A stretch of 49,543 bases of DNA, taken from Clostridiales bacterium (GTDB taxonomy: Bacteria > Bacillota > Clostridia > Christensenellales > Aristaeellaceae). This document shows, piece after piece, positions 24,794-33,553 of this stretch; position 1 is the stretch's first letter, and every line of letters starts with the position of its first letter. Under the pieces are notes generated by a model. That model was not told where the DNA came from. It saw only the letters and a program-made list of their open reading frames with translations, and searched no databases. The position numbers and the translations under genes are program-made. The stretch covers positions 1 to 49,543 of the forward strand of contig JAQXLU010000063.1 of the NCBI GenBank assembly GCA_029012285.1, written 5' to 3'.

Positions 24794-25864
24794 ATGACCG
24801 AGCTGACTGGGCTGAGCCAAGCTGAAATGACCGCGTGGTGCAAGGAGCGGGCACTCCCGGCCTTCCGCGCCAAGCAGATATTCAAATGGATTCACCAGGG
24901 CGCCGATTTCGACGAGATGACCAATCTGCCCCTGTCATTGCGCGAGCAGCTGAAGGGGGAGGCCATCGCCCAGCCGGTGCAGATCATCCATGAGCGCCGG
25001 TCGAAAATCGACGATACGGTGAAGTTCCTCTTTGGCATGCGGGATGGCAACTGCGTCGAGGGCGTGCTGATGCACTATCACCACGGCTACACGCTGTGCA
25101 TCTCCACCCAGGTCGGCTGCCGGATGGGCTGCACCTTCTGCGCCTCCACCCTGGAGGGCTGCGTGCGCTCCCTCACCGCCGGGGAAATGCTGGGCGAGGT
25201 GCTCTGCGCCAACCGCTACATCCTGGCGCATCAGCTGCCCATTGAGGAGGGACAGCGCCAGCGGGTGCATAACCTGGTCCTCATGGGCAGCGGCGAGCCC
25301 CTGGATAATTATGACAACGTGATGAAATTCCTGCGGTTGCTGCGGGAGCCGGATGGCGTGCAGATTGGGCTGCGCAACGTCAGCCTGTCCACCTGCGGCT
25401 TGGTGCCCAAGATGTACGCCTTGGCGGAGGAGAACCTGCCAGTGACCCTCAGCGTGTCCTTGCACGCGCCCAATGACGACATCCGCCGCCAAACCATGCC
25501 CATCGCCCGGGTGTACAGCATGGACGAGCTGCTATCGGCCTGCCGGAACTATGTGGAAAAGACCGGGCGGCGCATCATCTTTGAATACGCGCTGGTGGGC
25601 GGGGTGAACTGCGAGGAAAGGCACGCGGTGGAGCTGGCCTCCCGGCTGCGGGGGCTGCAGTGCCATGTCAACTTGATTCCGCTCAACGCCGTGGAGGAAC
25701 GCGACCTCAAGGGCGTGACGGAGGTTACCGTCCGCCGGTTTATGGATACCCTGGAGAAGCTGCATATCTCGGTGACCCGCCGCCGCGAGATGGGCGACGA
25801 CATCGAGGGCGCATGCGGTCAGCTGCGCCGCAAGACCATCAATGAGGGAATGTATGAATCATAA
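24794..25864 (+). CDS. rlmN: 23S rRNA/tRNA adenine-C2 methyltransferase (radical SAM)
   Basis: A 356-residue radical SAM enzyme that methylates C2 of A2503 in 23S rRNA and A37 in some tRNAs. The iron-sulfur motif is CRMGCTFCAS (residue about 108). LMGSGEPLDNYDNV and FEYALVGGVN are family marks, and C-terminal DIEGACGQLR holds the cysteine that carries the methyl group. I start at ATG 24794, with GGAGG seven bases upstream. The gene overlaps the next start by 11 bases. Confidence 0.96.
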   Translation: MTELTGLSQAEMTAWCKERALPAFRAKQIFKWIHQGADFDEMTNLPLSLREQLKGEAIAQPVQIIHERRSKIDDTVKFLFGMRDGNCVEGVLMHYHHGYTLCISTQVGCRMGCTFCASTLEGCVRSLTAGEMLGEVLCANRYILAHQLPIEEGQRQRVHNLVLMGSGEPLDNYDNVMKFLRLLREPDGVQIGLRNVSLSTCGLVPKMYALAEENLPVTLSVSLHAPNDDIRRQTMPIARVYSMDELLSACRNYVEKTGRRIIFEYALVGGVNCEERHAVELASRLRGLQCHVNLIPLNAVEERDLKGVTEVTVRRFMDTLEKLHISVTRRREMGDDIEGACGQLRRKTINEGMYES

Positions 25865-26675
25865 GTTCAGTTTTAACAAGAAGGCGCTCCGGCGAATGAC
25901 GGATTTCGTGCTGCACCGCGAGGAGGCCGCCGAGGAAGCGCCCGTGGCTGCGCAGCCTGCGCTGCGGGTCTACGCCCTGACGGACGTGGGCAAGGTGCGC
26001 GCCGCCAACCAGGACGCCCTGGTCGTGGACGAGGGGATGCGGCTCTACGGCGTGGCGGACGGCATGGGCGGACACAATGGCGGCGAAACCGCCTCCGCCG
26101 GTGCACGGGATGGCCTGCTTGCCGCCCTCGCCGGCAAGGAGCCCTCCATGACGGCGCTGCAGGACGGCATCAAGCAGGTCAATGGCGACCTCTTCCGGCA
26201 ACAGGCGGAGGATGAGCGTCTCTCCGGCATGGGCACGACGCTCTCCGTTTTGTGGATGAGCGAGCACTTCGCCTACATCGGCCATGTGGGCGACAGCCGC
26301 GTGTACCTTTTCCGCGAGGACAAGCTGGAGCAAATGACCGACGACCATTCCCTGGTGGGGGAGCTGGTGCGCGCCGGATTCCTGACCCCCGAGCAGGCCG
26401 AGAATCATCCCAACAAGAACGTTATCCTCCGGGCCGTGGGCACGGAGGAGGGGATTGACGTGGATCTGGCCGTGGAGGAGCGTCGCGCGGGCGACGTGTG
26501 GATGGTCTGCTCCGATGGGCTGCACGGCATGGTGCCCGATAGCCAGATGGAAGCCATCCTCCGGGCGCATAAGCCGGAGAACGCCGCGAAAATGCTCCTG
26601 GACGCCGCCCTGGATGCCGGTGGCCGGGACAACATCAGCGTGGTGCTCCTTGCCGATGGGGAGGTGGCCGGATGA
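25854..26675 (+). CDS. prpC: PP2C-type serine/threonine phosphatase
   Basis: A 273-residue PPM-family phosphatase that reverses PrkC phosphorylation. Metal-binding motifs are present: LTDVGKVRAANQDA, VADGMGGHNGGE, HVGDSRVYLF, MTDDHSLV and GGRDNISVVLL. It has about 40 extra residues at the N-terminus (MNHKFSFNKKALRRM...) before the catalytic domain. The start overlaps the end of rlmN, and the stop overlaps the start of prkC by four bases. Confidence 0.95.
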   Translation: MNHKFSFNKKALRRMTDFVLHREEAAEEAPVAAQPALRVYALTDVGKVRAANQDALVVDEGMRLYGVADGMGGHNGGETASAGARDGLLAALAGKEPSMTALQDGIKQVNGDLFRQQAEDERLSGMGTTLSVLWMSEHFAYIGHVGDSRVYLFREDKLEQMTDDHSLVGELVRAGFLTPEQAENHPNKNVILRAVGTEEGIDVDLAVEERRAGDVWMVCSDGLHGMVPDSQMEAILRAHKPENAAKMLLDAALDAGGRDNISVVLLADGEVAG

Positions 26676-28549
26676 GCGAGAAGATCCTCGCGGGCCGCTA
26701 TGTCCTGGTGGAGCAGATCGGCGTGGGCGGCATGGCCATCGTCTACCGCGCCATTGACCGCAACACCGGCCATAGCGTGGCGGTGAAGGTGCTCAAGCCC
26801 GAGTTCAACCGGGATGCGGAGTTCGTCAGCCGCTTCCAGCGCGAGGCGGAGGCCGCCTCAAAAATGACCCACCACAACATCGTCAACCTCCTGGACGTGG
26901 GCATGGACGGCGAAAACCGTTACCTTATCATGGAGTACGTCAAGGGCAAGACCCTCAAGGAGGTCATTCAGGAGAAGGGGCGTCTGTCCGCGCCGGTGGC
27001 GGTGCAAATCACCATCCGCATCCTGTCCGCCCTCCAGCATGCCCATCAAAACGGCATCATCCACCGCGACATCAAGCCGCAGAACATCCTCGTCCATGCG
27101 GATGGGCACATCAAGGTGGCGGACTTCGGCATTGCCCGCATGGCCAATTCCTCCACGCTGACCCGGGGGGATTCGGTCATGGGCTCGGTGCATTACTTCA
27201 GCCCCGAGCAGGCTCAGGGCAAGGGCACGGACGTGACCAGCGATTTGTACTCCGTGGGCGTGACGCTCTACGAGATGCTCACCGGCCGCGTGCCCTTTGA
27301 TGGGGACAGCCCGGTGGCCATCGCCATGCAGCACCTGCACGCTGCGCCCGAGCCCATCCGCCGCTACGCCCCGGATGTGCCCGAGGCTATCTGCCATGTG
27401 TGCATGAAGGCCATGGAGAAGGACCCAGCCTACCGCTACCGTTCCGCCAGGGAGATGGCCACGGAGCTCCGCAAGGCCCTGGAGGGCCGCGTGTCCGATA
27501 TGCAGCCCCGTCTGGCGGAGGAGCTGCCGCCCGCCAAGCCCAATCCGCCGTCCCTGCGCCAGGGAGCGGTGCGCCAGGGCACGGGCCGCACCCACGTCAA
27601 GGATAGCAAGACCCGCTGGTGGATCATGACCGCCATCGTCACCCTGGTGGTGATCTACGGCTTGTACCTGGGGACGGCGGCGATCTATGAGAAGGTGGTC
27701 AATTCCGCCACGGTGGAGGCTTATGCGGGCCGCGAATCGAGCGAGGCGCAGCGGGCGATCGCCCGTGCGGGCCTGAAAGCTGAGGCGGTGGAGATCAATC
27801 ACCCGAGCATCCCTGCGGGCGTTGTGGTGATGCAGGCCCCCCAGGAGGGCACTCAGCTCCGCAAGGGCGACGTGGTGGTGCTCACTGTTTCGAAGGGCCC
27901 GGCCAGCCAAACCGTGCCCAATGTGGTCAACATGCCTCGCCAGGATGCTCAGACCACCCTCAAGGCCTATGGGCTGACCATGGCCGTGGTGGAATACGTC
28001 GTCTCACCGACCTATGAGGCGGGCCGCGTGGTGGAGCAGCATCCCGAGGCGGGAACTGTCTGCGAAAGCGGCGAGGTGGTGCAGGTCACCATCTCCGGCG
28101 GCGTTGCCTATGTGCCCCGGGTGACGGGGCGGCGGCTGAATGAAGCCAAGGAGCTGATCGCCGCAGCGGGGTTGACCCTCAACCCCACCATCACCTACAT
28201 GGAAACGTCGGAGGCCTCGCTGCATGGCCTGGTGACCAGCCAGTCCATCGCGGCGGACAGCCAGGTGATTCGCGGCGCTAGCATCAGCCTGACGGTCTAC
28301 CGCGTGCCCAGCATGATGAGCCGGGCGAAAATCACCCTGGACCTGCCCGTGACTGACGGCCTGACCAGCGTCCGGGTGACGCTGTCGGACGAGACTGCCG
28401 CTGAGTACACCGTGTACGAGAGCGAATTTCCGTCCAACGCCAGCCGCCAGCCGGAAATCGAGCTGGCCACGGACGCCCCAGGCACGTACACCTATCGCGT
28501 GTACATCAACAATGTGTTCAAATATTCCAATACGGTGGTATTTGAATGA
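26672..28549 (+). CDS. prkC: PASTA-domain serine/threonine protein kinase
   Basis: A 625-residue membrane kinase that senses cell-wall fragments. The N-terminal kinase domain has the glycine loop IGVGGMAIVYRA, VAVKVLKPEF, HRDIKPQNIL and DFGIARM with the SPEQAQGKGTD segment. A single membrane helix lies near residues 315-337 (WWIMTAIVTLVVIYGLYLG). Outside are three PASTA repeats (about 345-550) and an extra C-terminal beta domain of about 75 residues ending FKYSNTVVFE. Paired with prpC by a four-base overlap and coupled the same way to rsgA. Targets usually include cell division and wall synthesis proteins. Confidence 0.96.
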   Translation: MSEKILAGRYVLVEQIGVGGMAIVYRAIDRNTGHSVAVKVLKPEFNRDAEFVSRFQREAEAASKMTHHNIVNLLDVGMDGENRYLIMEYVKGKTLKEVIQEKGRLSAPVAVQITIRILSALQHAHQNGIIHRDIKPQNILVHADGHIKVADFGIARMANSSTLTRGDSVMGSVHYFSPEQAQGKGTDVTSDLYSVGVTLYEMLTGRVPFDGDSPVAIAMQHLHAAPEPIRRYAPDVPEAICHVCMKAMEKDPAYRYRSAREMATELRKALEGRVSDMQPRLAEELPPAKPNPPSLRQGAVRQGTGRTHVKDSKTRWWIMTAIVTLVVIYGLYLGTAAIYEKVVNSATVEAYAGRESSEAQRAIARAGLKAEAVEINHPSIPAGVVVMQAPQEGTQLRKGDVVVLTVSKGPASQTVPNVVNMPRQDAQTTLKAYGLTMAVVEYVVSPTYEAGRVVEQHPEAGTVCESGEVVQVTISGGVAYVPRVTGRRLNEAKELIAAAGLTLNPTITYMETSEASLHGLVTSQSIAADSQVIRGASISLTVYRVPSMMSRAKITLDLPVTDGLTSVRVTLSDETAAEYTVYESEFPSNASRQPEIELATDAPGTYTYRVYINNVFKYSNTVVFE

Positions 28550-29454
28550 GTGAAGAGTTGATGAAGCAGGGCGTGCTGGTGCGCGGCTTCGGCGGCTTCT
28601 ATGTCGCCGCGGACGACGCGGGCACGGAGTACATCCTGCGCTGCAAGAAGAAATTCCGGCGCATGCGTATGTCCCCCCTGGTGGGGGATGAGGTGCGCTT
28701 CATTCCCGGCGAGGGGGAGGAGCACGGCTGGCTGGAGGAAATTCTGCCCCGCCGCACCGAGAGCCTCCGCCCGCCGGTAGCAAATGTGTCGCTGCTGCTG
28801 GTGGTCATCTGCCCCTCGCCCGAGCCGGATCTGCTGCTGGTGGACCGGCTGCTCGTCCGCGCCAGGATGCAGGGGATGAAAACCGCCATCGTGGTCAACA
28901 AGTGCGACATGGGCGAAGCGCTGGCAGATGATATCCGCCGCCAGTATGCGGGGGCGGATTGTCCGGTGCTTGAGGTCAGCGCCCGTCAGGCGCGCGGCCT
29001 GGACGCGCTTAGCGCCATCATGCTGGGGGAGAGCTGCTGCTGCCTGACCGGGCAGTCCGGTGTTGGCAAATCGACGCTGCTCAACGCCCTGCTGGGGCTG
29101 GAACTGGAAACCGGCGACATTTCGGAAAAGATTCAGCGTGGCAAGAACACCACCCGCCATGCGCAGCTGCTCATCCGCAAGTGCCCGGAGGGGGACATCC
29201 GCGTGCTGGACACAGCGGGCTTTTCCCTTCTGGAGCTGGACGCGGGTATGGCCCCGGAGCAGCTGCGGGCCTACTATCCCGAATTTGTAGCCTACGAGGG
29301 CAGCTGCCGCTTCACCCCCTGCCTGCACGACCGGGAGCCCGGCTGCCAGGTCAGCGCTGCGGTGGCGCGGGGGGAAATCAACGAAGGCAGGGTGGCGCGC
29401 TATCGCCAGCTGCTCTCCGACGTGCGCGAGAGCTGGAAGCAACGGTATCATTGA
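28546..29454 (+). CDS. rsgA: Ribosome small subunit-dependent GTPase
   Basis: A 302-residue circularly permuted GTPase for late 30S assembly. An N-terminal OB-fold comes first, then the G4 motif VVNKCD (residue about 117), then the P-loop GQSGVGKST (about 168) and DTAGFSLLEL, the order typical of RsgA. The zinc site CRFTPCLHDREPGC is near residue 254. The ATG overlaps the prkC stop. Confidence 0.96.
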   Translation: MSEELMKQGVLVRGFGGFYVAADDAGTEYILRCKKKFRRMRMSPLVGDEVRFIPGEGEEHGWLEEILPRRTESLRPPVANVSLLLVVICPSPEPDLLLVDRLLVRARMQGMKTAIVVNKCDMGEALADDIRRQYAGADCPVLEVSARQARGLDALSAIMLGESCCCLTGQSGVGKSTLLNALLGLELETGDISEKIQRGKNTTRHAQLLIRKCPEGDIRVLDTAGFSLLELDAGMAPEQLRAYYPEFVAYEGSCRFTPCLHDREPGCQVSAAVARGEINEGRVARYRQLLSDVRESWKQRYH

Positions 29455-29519
29455 TGCGTAGAGAAGGAAGGGCCGCAGCGCAAACGATGGATGCGTTCTG
29501 TGGCCCGGAAGGAGATTAT

Positions 29520-30155
29520 ATGAGGGTTGCACCTTCGATCCTGGCGGCTGACCCGCTCCACATGGCGCGGGATATCCAGCGCATGCTGGACGCGGGGGCC
29601 GATTGGCTTCATGTGGACATCATGGATGCGCATTTCGTGCCCAATCTGTCCTTTGGCCCGGCGCTGACGGCGGCGCTTCACCGGCAATTCCCCAGCCTTC
29701 CGCTGGATGTGCATCTGATGATGGACAACCCGGAGGGCTACATCGACGTGTTCTGCGACGCGGGCGCATCGGTGCTGACCATCCACGCGGAGATCCCCGG
29801 GGATGTGGCGGCGCTGCTGGAGCGCATCCGTGCCCGAGGCGTGAAGGCGGGATTGTCCGTCAAGCCCGGCACGCCGGCGGAGGCCATCCGCCGGCTGCTG
29901 CCCCATGCGGACATGGTGCTGGTCATGACGGTGGAACCCGGCTTTGGCGGGCAGCGGTTCAACGCCGGTATGCTCGGCAAGCTGGATGCGCTGCGAGAGA
30001 TGGGCTACACCGGGCTGCTGGAGGCTGACGGCGGCATCTCCCTCAGCAATGTGGCGCTGCTGCGTTCCCATGGGCTGGATGTAGCCGTGATGGGCACCGC
30101 CATGCTGGGCAGCGCCGATCCTGTGGCGGACATGACCGCCATCCATGCGCTGTAA
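29520..30155 (+). CDS. rpe: Ribulose-phosphate 3-epimerase
   Basis: A 211-residue TIM-barrel enzyme of the pentose phosphate pathway that interconverts ribulose- and xylulose-5-phosphate. Motifs: VAPSILAADPLHMARDI, WLHVDIMDAHFVPNLSFGP, LDVHLMMDNP, MTVEPGFGGQRF and EADGGIS. GGAAGGAG lies five bases before ATG 29520. It follows rsgA by 65 bases, as in many Bacillota. Confidence 0.97.
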   Translation: MRVAPSILAADPLHMARDIQRMLDAGADWLHVDIMDAHFVPNLSFGPALTAALHRQFPSLPLDVHLMMDNPEGYIDVFCDAGASVLTIHAEIPGDVAALLERIRARGVKAGLSVKPGTPAEAIRRLLPHADMVLVMTVEPGFGGQRFNAGMLGKLDALREMGYTGLLEADGGISLSNVALLRSHGLDVAVMGTAMLGSADPVADMTAIHAL

Positions 30156-30180
30156 GGATAGGGACGAAGGAAGCCGGGCA

Positions 30181-30197
30181 ACCTCCCACCAGGAGGT
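30181..30197 (+). promoter_or_regulatory. Hairpin masking a ribosome-binding site
   Basis: ACCTCC (30181-30186) pairs perfectly with GGAGGT (30192-30197) across a five-base loop. The 3' arm is the ribosome-binding site of the small gene at 30204, so the fold would hide it. Six base pairs is short, so this needs a folding check. Confidence 0.5.
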
Positions 30198-30203
30198 GTC
30201 CGC

Positions 30204-30272
30204 ATGCGCAAGCCATTGTTTCAAGCGCCGGAAAAGAAAAAACGCATGGGCCGCAAGCCCGTGCGCAGTTAG
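30204..30272 (+). CDS. Candidate 22-residue basic small protein
   Basis: A small gene encoding MRKPLFQAPEKKKRMGRKPV plus RS. It has a perfect AGGAGG seven bases before the ATG, and its TAG stop overlaps the AGGAG of the next gene, so translation of both could be coupled. Nine or ten of 22 residues are Lys or Arg. It sits after rpe, where some Bacilli have thiN and spoVM, but the sequence is not like SpoVM. It may be a leader peptide for the methyltransferase gene or an RNA- or ribosome-binding peptide. Function unknown; support is the translation signals only. Confidence 0.45.
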   Translation: MRKPLFQAPEKKKRMGRKPVRS

Positions 30273-30281
30273 GAGTACACC

Positions 30282-31187
30282 ATGCTGCCCAAAGTACCAG
30301 AGCTGTTGATGAATCGGCTGAACGCGCAGTACGGCCCGGCCCTGGCGGCGGAGATCGTCGCGGGGTACGTCCACCGTCCGGTCACGCTGCGGGTGAACAC
30401 GATCAAGTCCACCGCAGAGGCCATCCGTGGGGCGCTCAACCGGGCCGGCATGACCTGGGAGGCCGTGCCGTGGTATGAGGATGCGCTCATTGTGCAGGGC
30501 GTGCGGGAGGAGGCGGTGCAAGCGCTGCCGGAATACGAGGCGGGCGAAATGTACCTGCAATCGCTTTCTTCCATGCTGCCGCCGCTGGTGCTGCAGCCCC
30601 GGCAGAGAGAATCCATTCTGGACATGGCGGCAGCCCCCGGCGGCAAAACCACCCAAATGGCGGCGCTATCGGGGAATGCGGCACTCATCACCGCGTGTGA
30701 AAAGAACAAGATCCGCGCCGAGCGGCTGCAATTCAACCTGGAGCGCCAGGGCGTGAAGCGGGTCAGCGTCATGTGCCAGGACGCACGCCAGCTTAGCGAT
30801 CTGTTCCGCTTCGATAAGGTGCTGCTGGACGCGCCCTGCACCGGTTCGGGGACACTCCTGCTGGCCGAGGGTGAGCCTGAGCGCCGCATGACCCCCGACT
30901 GGGTGTCGAAGATCACCGCGACCCAGAAGGCCATGCTGAAGAAGGCCCTGACCCTGCTCTCCGCCGGGCATGAGATGGTTTATTCGACTTGCTCCATCCT
31001 GCGGGAGGAAAACGAGGAGGTGCTCCGGGCCGTCCTTCCGGGAATGAACGCGGAAATCGTCCCGATAGCGCATCCCTTTCTGGCTGACGCGCCGCTGCTG
31101 CCGGTTGACATCCCCGGCGTGGTCTGCGTCAAGCCGACAGAGCGCTTTGAGGGTTTCTTCGTGGCGAAAATCAGGAAAAAGAAGTAG
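30282..31187 (+). CDS. Sun/NOL1-family RNA cytosine-C5 methyltransferase
   Basis: A 301-residue SAM-dependent methyltransferase. N-terminal LRVNTIKSTAEAI is the family's substrate-binding part. Then come MAAAPGGKTTQMAAL (SAM site), DAPCTGSGTLL (with the releasing cysteine) and YSTCSILREENEEV (catalytic cysteine). It is shorter than RsmF, lacking the C-terminal PUA-like part, and has no NusB domain unlike rsmB in this window. The target could be rRNA or tRNA. AGGAG overlaps the stop of the small upstream gene. Confidence 0.92.
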   Translation: MLPKVPELLMNRLNAQYGPALAAEIVAGYVHRPVTLRVNTIKSTAEAIRGALNRAGMTWEAVPWYEDALIVQGVREEAVQALPEYEAGEMYLQSLSSMLPPLVLQPRQRESILDMAAAPGGKTTQMAALSGNAALITACEKNKIRAERLQFNLERQGVKRVSVMCQDARQLSDLFRFDKVLLDAPCTGSGTLLLAEGEPERRMTPDWVSKITATQKAMLKKALTLLSAGHEMVYSTCSILREENEEVLRAVLPGMNAEIVPIAHPFLADAPLLPVDIPGVVCVKPTERFEGFFVAKIRKKK

Positions 31188-31193
31188 CATGAC

Positions 31194-31227
31194 GGCCTCC
31201 GTCCGGCCTGGGCGGAGGCCTGTCTTT
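31194..31227 (+). terminator. Hairpin after the methyltransferase gene
   Basis: GGCCTCCG pairs with CGGAGGCC, followed by a weak TGTCTTT. It starts six bases after the stop and precedes the ruvC promoter. The poor T run makes it a weak call. Confidence 0.5.
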
Positions 31228-31230
31228 GGT

Positions 31231-31244
31231 GGAATTGCAATTCC
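31231..31244. promoter_or_regulatory. Perfect 14-base palindrome upstream of ruvC promoter
   Basis: GGAATTGCAATTCC lies 15 bases before the -35 box of ruvC. It could be an operator; no protein can be assigned. Confidence 0.3.
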
Positions 31245-31258
31245 GCGCCGTGTTCGCC

Positions 31259-31306
31259 TTGACTTTGGCAGCCATTGCGTGTATGATAAATCATGTACAA
31301 ATGTTC
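31259..31306 (+). promoter_or_regulatory. ruvCAB promoter with LexA-like box
   Basis: TTGACT (31259-31264), 17-base spacer, TATGAT (31282-31287). At the expected transcription start GTAC-aaat-GTTC (31295-31306) matches the Gram-positive LexA consensus GAAC-N4-GTTC with one change. SOS control of ruv genes is well known, which supports the reading. Confidence 0.65.
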
Positions 31307-31323
31307 TCATGCGGAGGCGGAAA

Positions 31324-31818
31324 ATGATCGTCCTTGGGATCGACCCCGGCTATGCCCTGATGGGCTGGGGTGTGGTGGAAGCAAACGGCAGTCAGATGAA
31401 GCTGCTGGGCTATGGCTGCATCGAAACGAAGGCCGGCACGCCCATGCAACACCGGCTGCGGACGCTGCAGCTGGGCATCCGCGACCTGACGCTGATGTAC
31501 CGCCCGGACGAGGTGGCCTTCGAGGAATTGTTCTTTGCCCAGAATGTGACCACCGCGCTCATGGTAGGCGCGGCCCGCGGGGCGGCCATCATCGCGGCGG
31601 CGGAATATACCGAGAACCTCTACGAGTACACCCCCATGCAGATCAAGCAGGCCATCACCGGGTACGGCAAGGCCGACAAGAAGCAGATTCAGCAGATGGT
31701 GAAGCTGCTATTGCAGATGAAGGAGCTCCCCAAGCCGGATGACGCGGCGGATGCCATCGCCTGCGCCATCACCCATTGCCAGGCAGGTCGCATGCGCGAG
31801 CAGTTCCGCATGAAGTGA
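31324..31818 (+). CDS. ruvC: Holliday junction resolvase
   Basis: A 164-residue endonuclease that cuts four-way junctions. GIDPGYALMGWGVV has the first catalytic Asp, FEELFFAQNVTTA the Glu, and KPDDAADAIACAITHC the two C-terminal Asp. GGAGG is six bases before ATG 31324. It begins the ruvCAB cluster. Confidence 0.97.
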   Translation: MIVLGIDPGYALMGWGVVEANGSQMKLLGYGCIETKAGTPMQHRLRTLQLGIRDLTLMYRPDEVAFEELFFAQNVTTALMVGAARGAAIIAAAEYTENLYEYTPMQIKQAITGYGKADKKQIQQMVKLLLQMKELPKPDDAADAIACAITHCQAGRMREQFRMK

Positions 31819-31851
31819 CCGCACCAGCACAGACAAAGGAGGACAAGGCTC

Positions 31852-32463
31852 TTGTACGCATTTATTGAAGGCCAGGTGGTGGAAAAGACCAACAATACCC
31901 TGGTGCTGCTTGCTGGCGGGGTGGGGTATCTGCTCAACTGCTCCATGTCCACCATCTCCGCTGCGCCCAAGGTGGGCGACGTGATGCGCTGCCACACCTG
32001 GCTGAGCGTCCGCGAGGATGCGATGGAGCTCTTCGGCTTTGCCAGCAAGGAGGAAAAGCAGCTCTTTTTGCTGCTCAACGGCGTGAACGGCGTGGGCCCC
32101 AAAATGGCCCTGGCGCTGCTAAGCACGCTCTCCGCCAGCGATCTGCGCCTGGCCATCATCATGGAGGACGATAAGACCCTTGCCCGCGCGCCCGGCGTAG
32201 GCAAGAAGATCGCCCAACGCATCACCCTGGAATTGAAGGAGAAGCTGGGGCAGTTCGAGCTCTCCGGCGGAAGTCCGGCCCGGACGCCCGATGTACCCGC
32301 AGCGCCCGACGCTGCCGACCAGGTGGCCCAGGCAATGTCCGCCCTGGTGGGCTTGGGCTACACCCCTGCGGAGGCCCGGGACGCGCTGCAAAGGATCGAA
32401 AACAAGAATGCCCCCGCTGACGAGCTGCTGCGCTTAGCGCTCCGGAGCATGGCGGGCATGTGA
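31852..32463 (+). CDS. ruvA: Holliday junction branch migration protein RuvA
   Basis: A 203-residue DNA-binding subunit. It has the OB-fold start [11 protein letters not shown], the helix-hairpin-helix [18 protein letters not shown] and [12 protein letters not shown], and a C-terminal domain that contacts RuvB ([16 protein letters not shown]). The start is TTG 31852, with AAGGAGG nine bases upstream; no ATG fits. Confidence 0.96.
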   Translation: MYAFIEGQVVEKTNNTLVLLAGGVGYLLNCSMSTISAAPKVGDVMRCHTWLSVREDAMELFGFASKEEKQLFLLLNGVNGVGPKMALALLSTLSASDLRLAIIMEDDKTLARAPGVGKKIAQRITLELKEKLGQFELSGGSPARTPDVPAAPDAADQVAQAMSALVGLGYTPAEARDALQRIENKNAPADELLRLALRSMAGM

Positions 32464-32473
32464 GGAATCAACG

Positions 32474-33505
32474 ATGGAAGAACGCTTCATGAACGCCAGC
32501 TACCAGCTGGAGGACGGCGCGGTGGAGCAATCCCTGCGCCCCCACACCCTGCGGGAGTACATCGGCCAGACGGCCGTCAAGGACAGCCTGAGCATCTACA
32601 TTCAGGCCGCGCTCTCCCGCCACGACGCGCTGGATCACATGCTGCTCTATGGCCCGCCCGGCCTGGGCAAGACCACCCTGGCAAACATCGTCGCGGCGGA
32701 GATGGGGTCCAACATCCGCATCACCTCCGGCCCAGCCATCGAACGCCCCGGTGATCTGCTGTCCATCATCACCAACCTCAACCAGGGCGACGTGCTGTTT
32801 ATCGACGAGATTCACCGCCTCTCCCGCACCTCGGAGGAGGTGCTGTACTCCGCCATGGAGGACTTCGCGGTGGACATCGTGACCGGCAAGGGCCCCATGG
32901 CCAACTCCATCCATATGGCGGTGCCCAAGTTCACCCTGGTGGGCGCGACGACCCGCGCGGGCCAGCTGAGCGCCCCCTTGCGCGACCGCTTCGGCATGTT
33001 GTTCCGCCTGGAAATGTACTCCCCGGAGGAGCTGAGCCAGATCGTCCGCCGCAGCGCGACAATCCTGGGCATCGACGCCACGCCGGAGGGCATCCTGGAG
33101 ATTGCCCGGCGTTCCCGTGGCACGCCCCGTATCGCCAACCGCATGCTCAAGCGCGTGCGCGACTATGCGCAGGTCAGGGGCGGCGGCGTGATTGATATCG
33201 AGGTTGCCCGGGAGGCCATCGCCATGCAGGGCGTGGATGCGTTGGGCCTGGATAAGACCGACCGCACCATGCTATCCACCATGATGGATAAGTTTGGCGG
33301 CGGCCCGGTAGGCCTGGATACCCTGGCGGCCACCACCGGCGAGGATGCGATCACCATCGAGGATGTGTACGAGCCCTACCTGATGCAGCTGGGCTTCCTG
33401 ATGCGTACCCCGCGCGGGCGCGTCTGCACCCCCGCCGCCTGGGCCCACATGGGCAAAACCGCCCCCGGGGCAGGGGAGAATGGCCAAATCCGGATGGAAC
33501 TATAA
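32474..33505 (+). CDS. ruvB: Holliday junction DNA helicase RuvB
   Basis: A 343-residue AAA+ motor. [13 protein letters not shown] is the family start. Walker A is GPPGLGKTT (residue about 59), Walker B is [10 protein letters not shown], then sensor [19 protein letters not shown]. The C-terminal winged helix contains [18 protein letters not shown]. It follows ruvA by ten bases and ends at a strong terminator. Confidence 0.97.
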   Translation: MEERFMNASYQLEDGAVEQSLRPHTLREYIGQTAVKDSLSIYIQAALSRHDALDHMLLYGPPGLGKTTLANIVAAEMGSNIRITSGPAIERPGDLLSIITNLNQGDVLFIDEIHRLSRTSEEVLYSAMEDFAVDIVTGKGPMANSIHMAVPKFTLVGATTRAGQLSAPLRDRFGMLFRLEMYSPEELSQIVRRSATILGIDATPEGILEIARRSRGTPRIANRMLKRVRDYAQVRGGGVIDIEVAREAIAMQGVDALGLDKTDRTMLSTMMDKFGGGPVGLDTLAATTGEDAITIEDVYEPYLMQLGFLMRTPRGRVCTPAAWAHMGKTAPGAGENGQIRMEL

Positions 33506-33512
33506 CAAAAAG

Positions 33513-33540
33513 GAGTCTGCCGTAGCTGGCAGACTCTCTT
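33513..33540. terminator. Bidirectional terminator after ruvB
   Basis: GAGTCTGCC-gtagct-GGCAGACTC, followed by TCTTT on plus and by CTTTTTG on minus. It serves ruvB and the convergent glycosyltransferase gene. Confidence 0.85.
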
Positions 33541-33553
33541 TGATACAGCAATG

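Noticed and set aside
22956-24854. A 632-codon minus-strand frame opposite rsmB
   Set aside because: Same reason: it mirrors codon structure of rsmB, has no ribosome-binding site or known motif.
30204-30272. The small gene after rpe as spoVM
   Set aside because: Position is similar to Bacilli, but SpoVM is an amphipathic membrane helix while this peptide is strongly basic and proline-containing.
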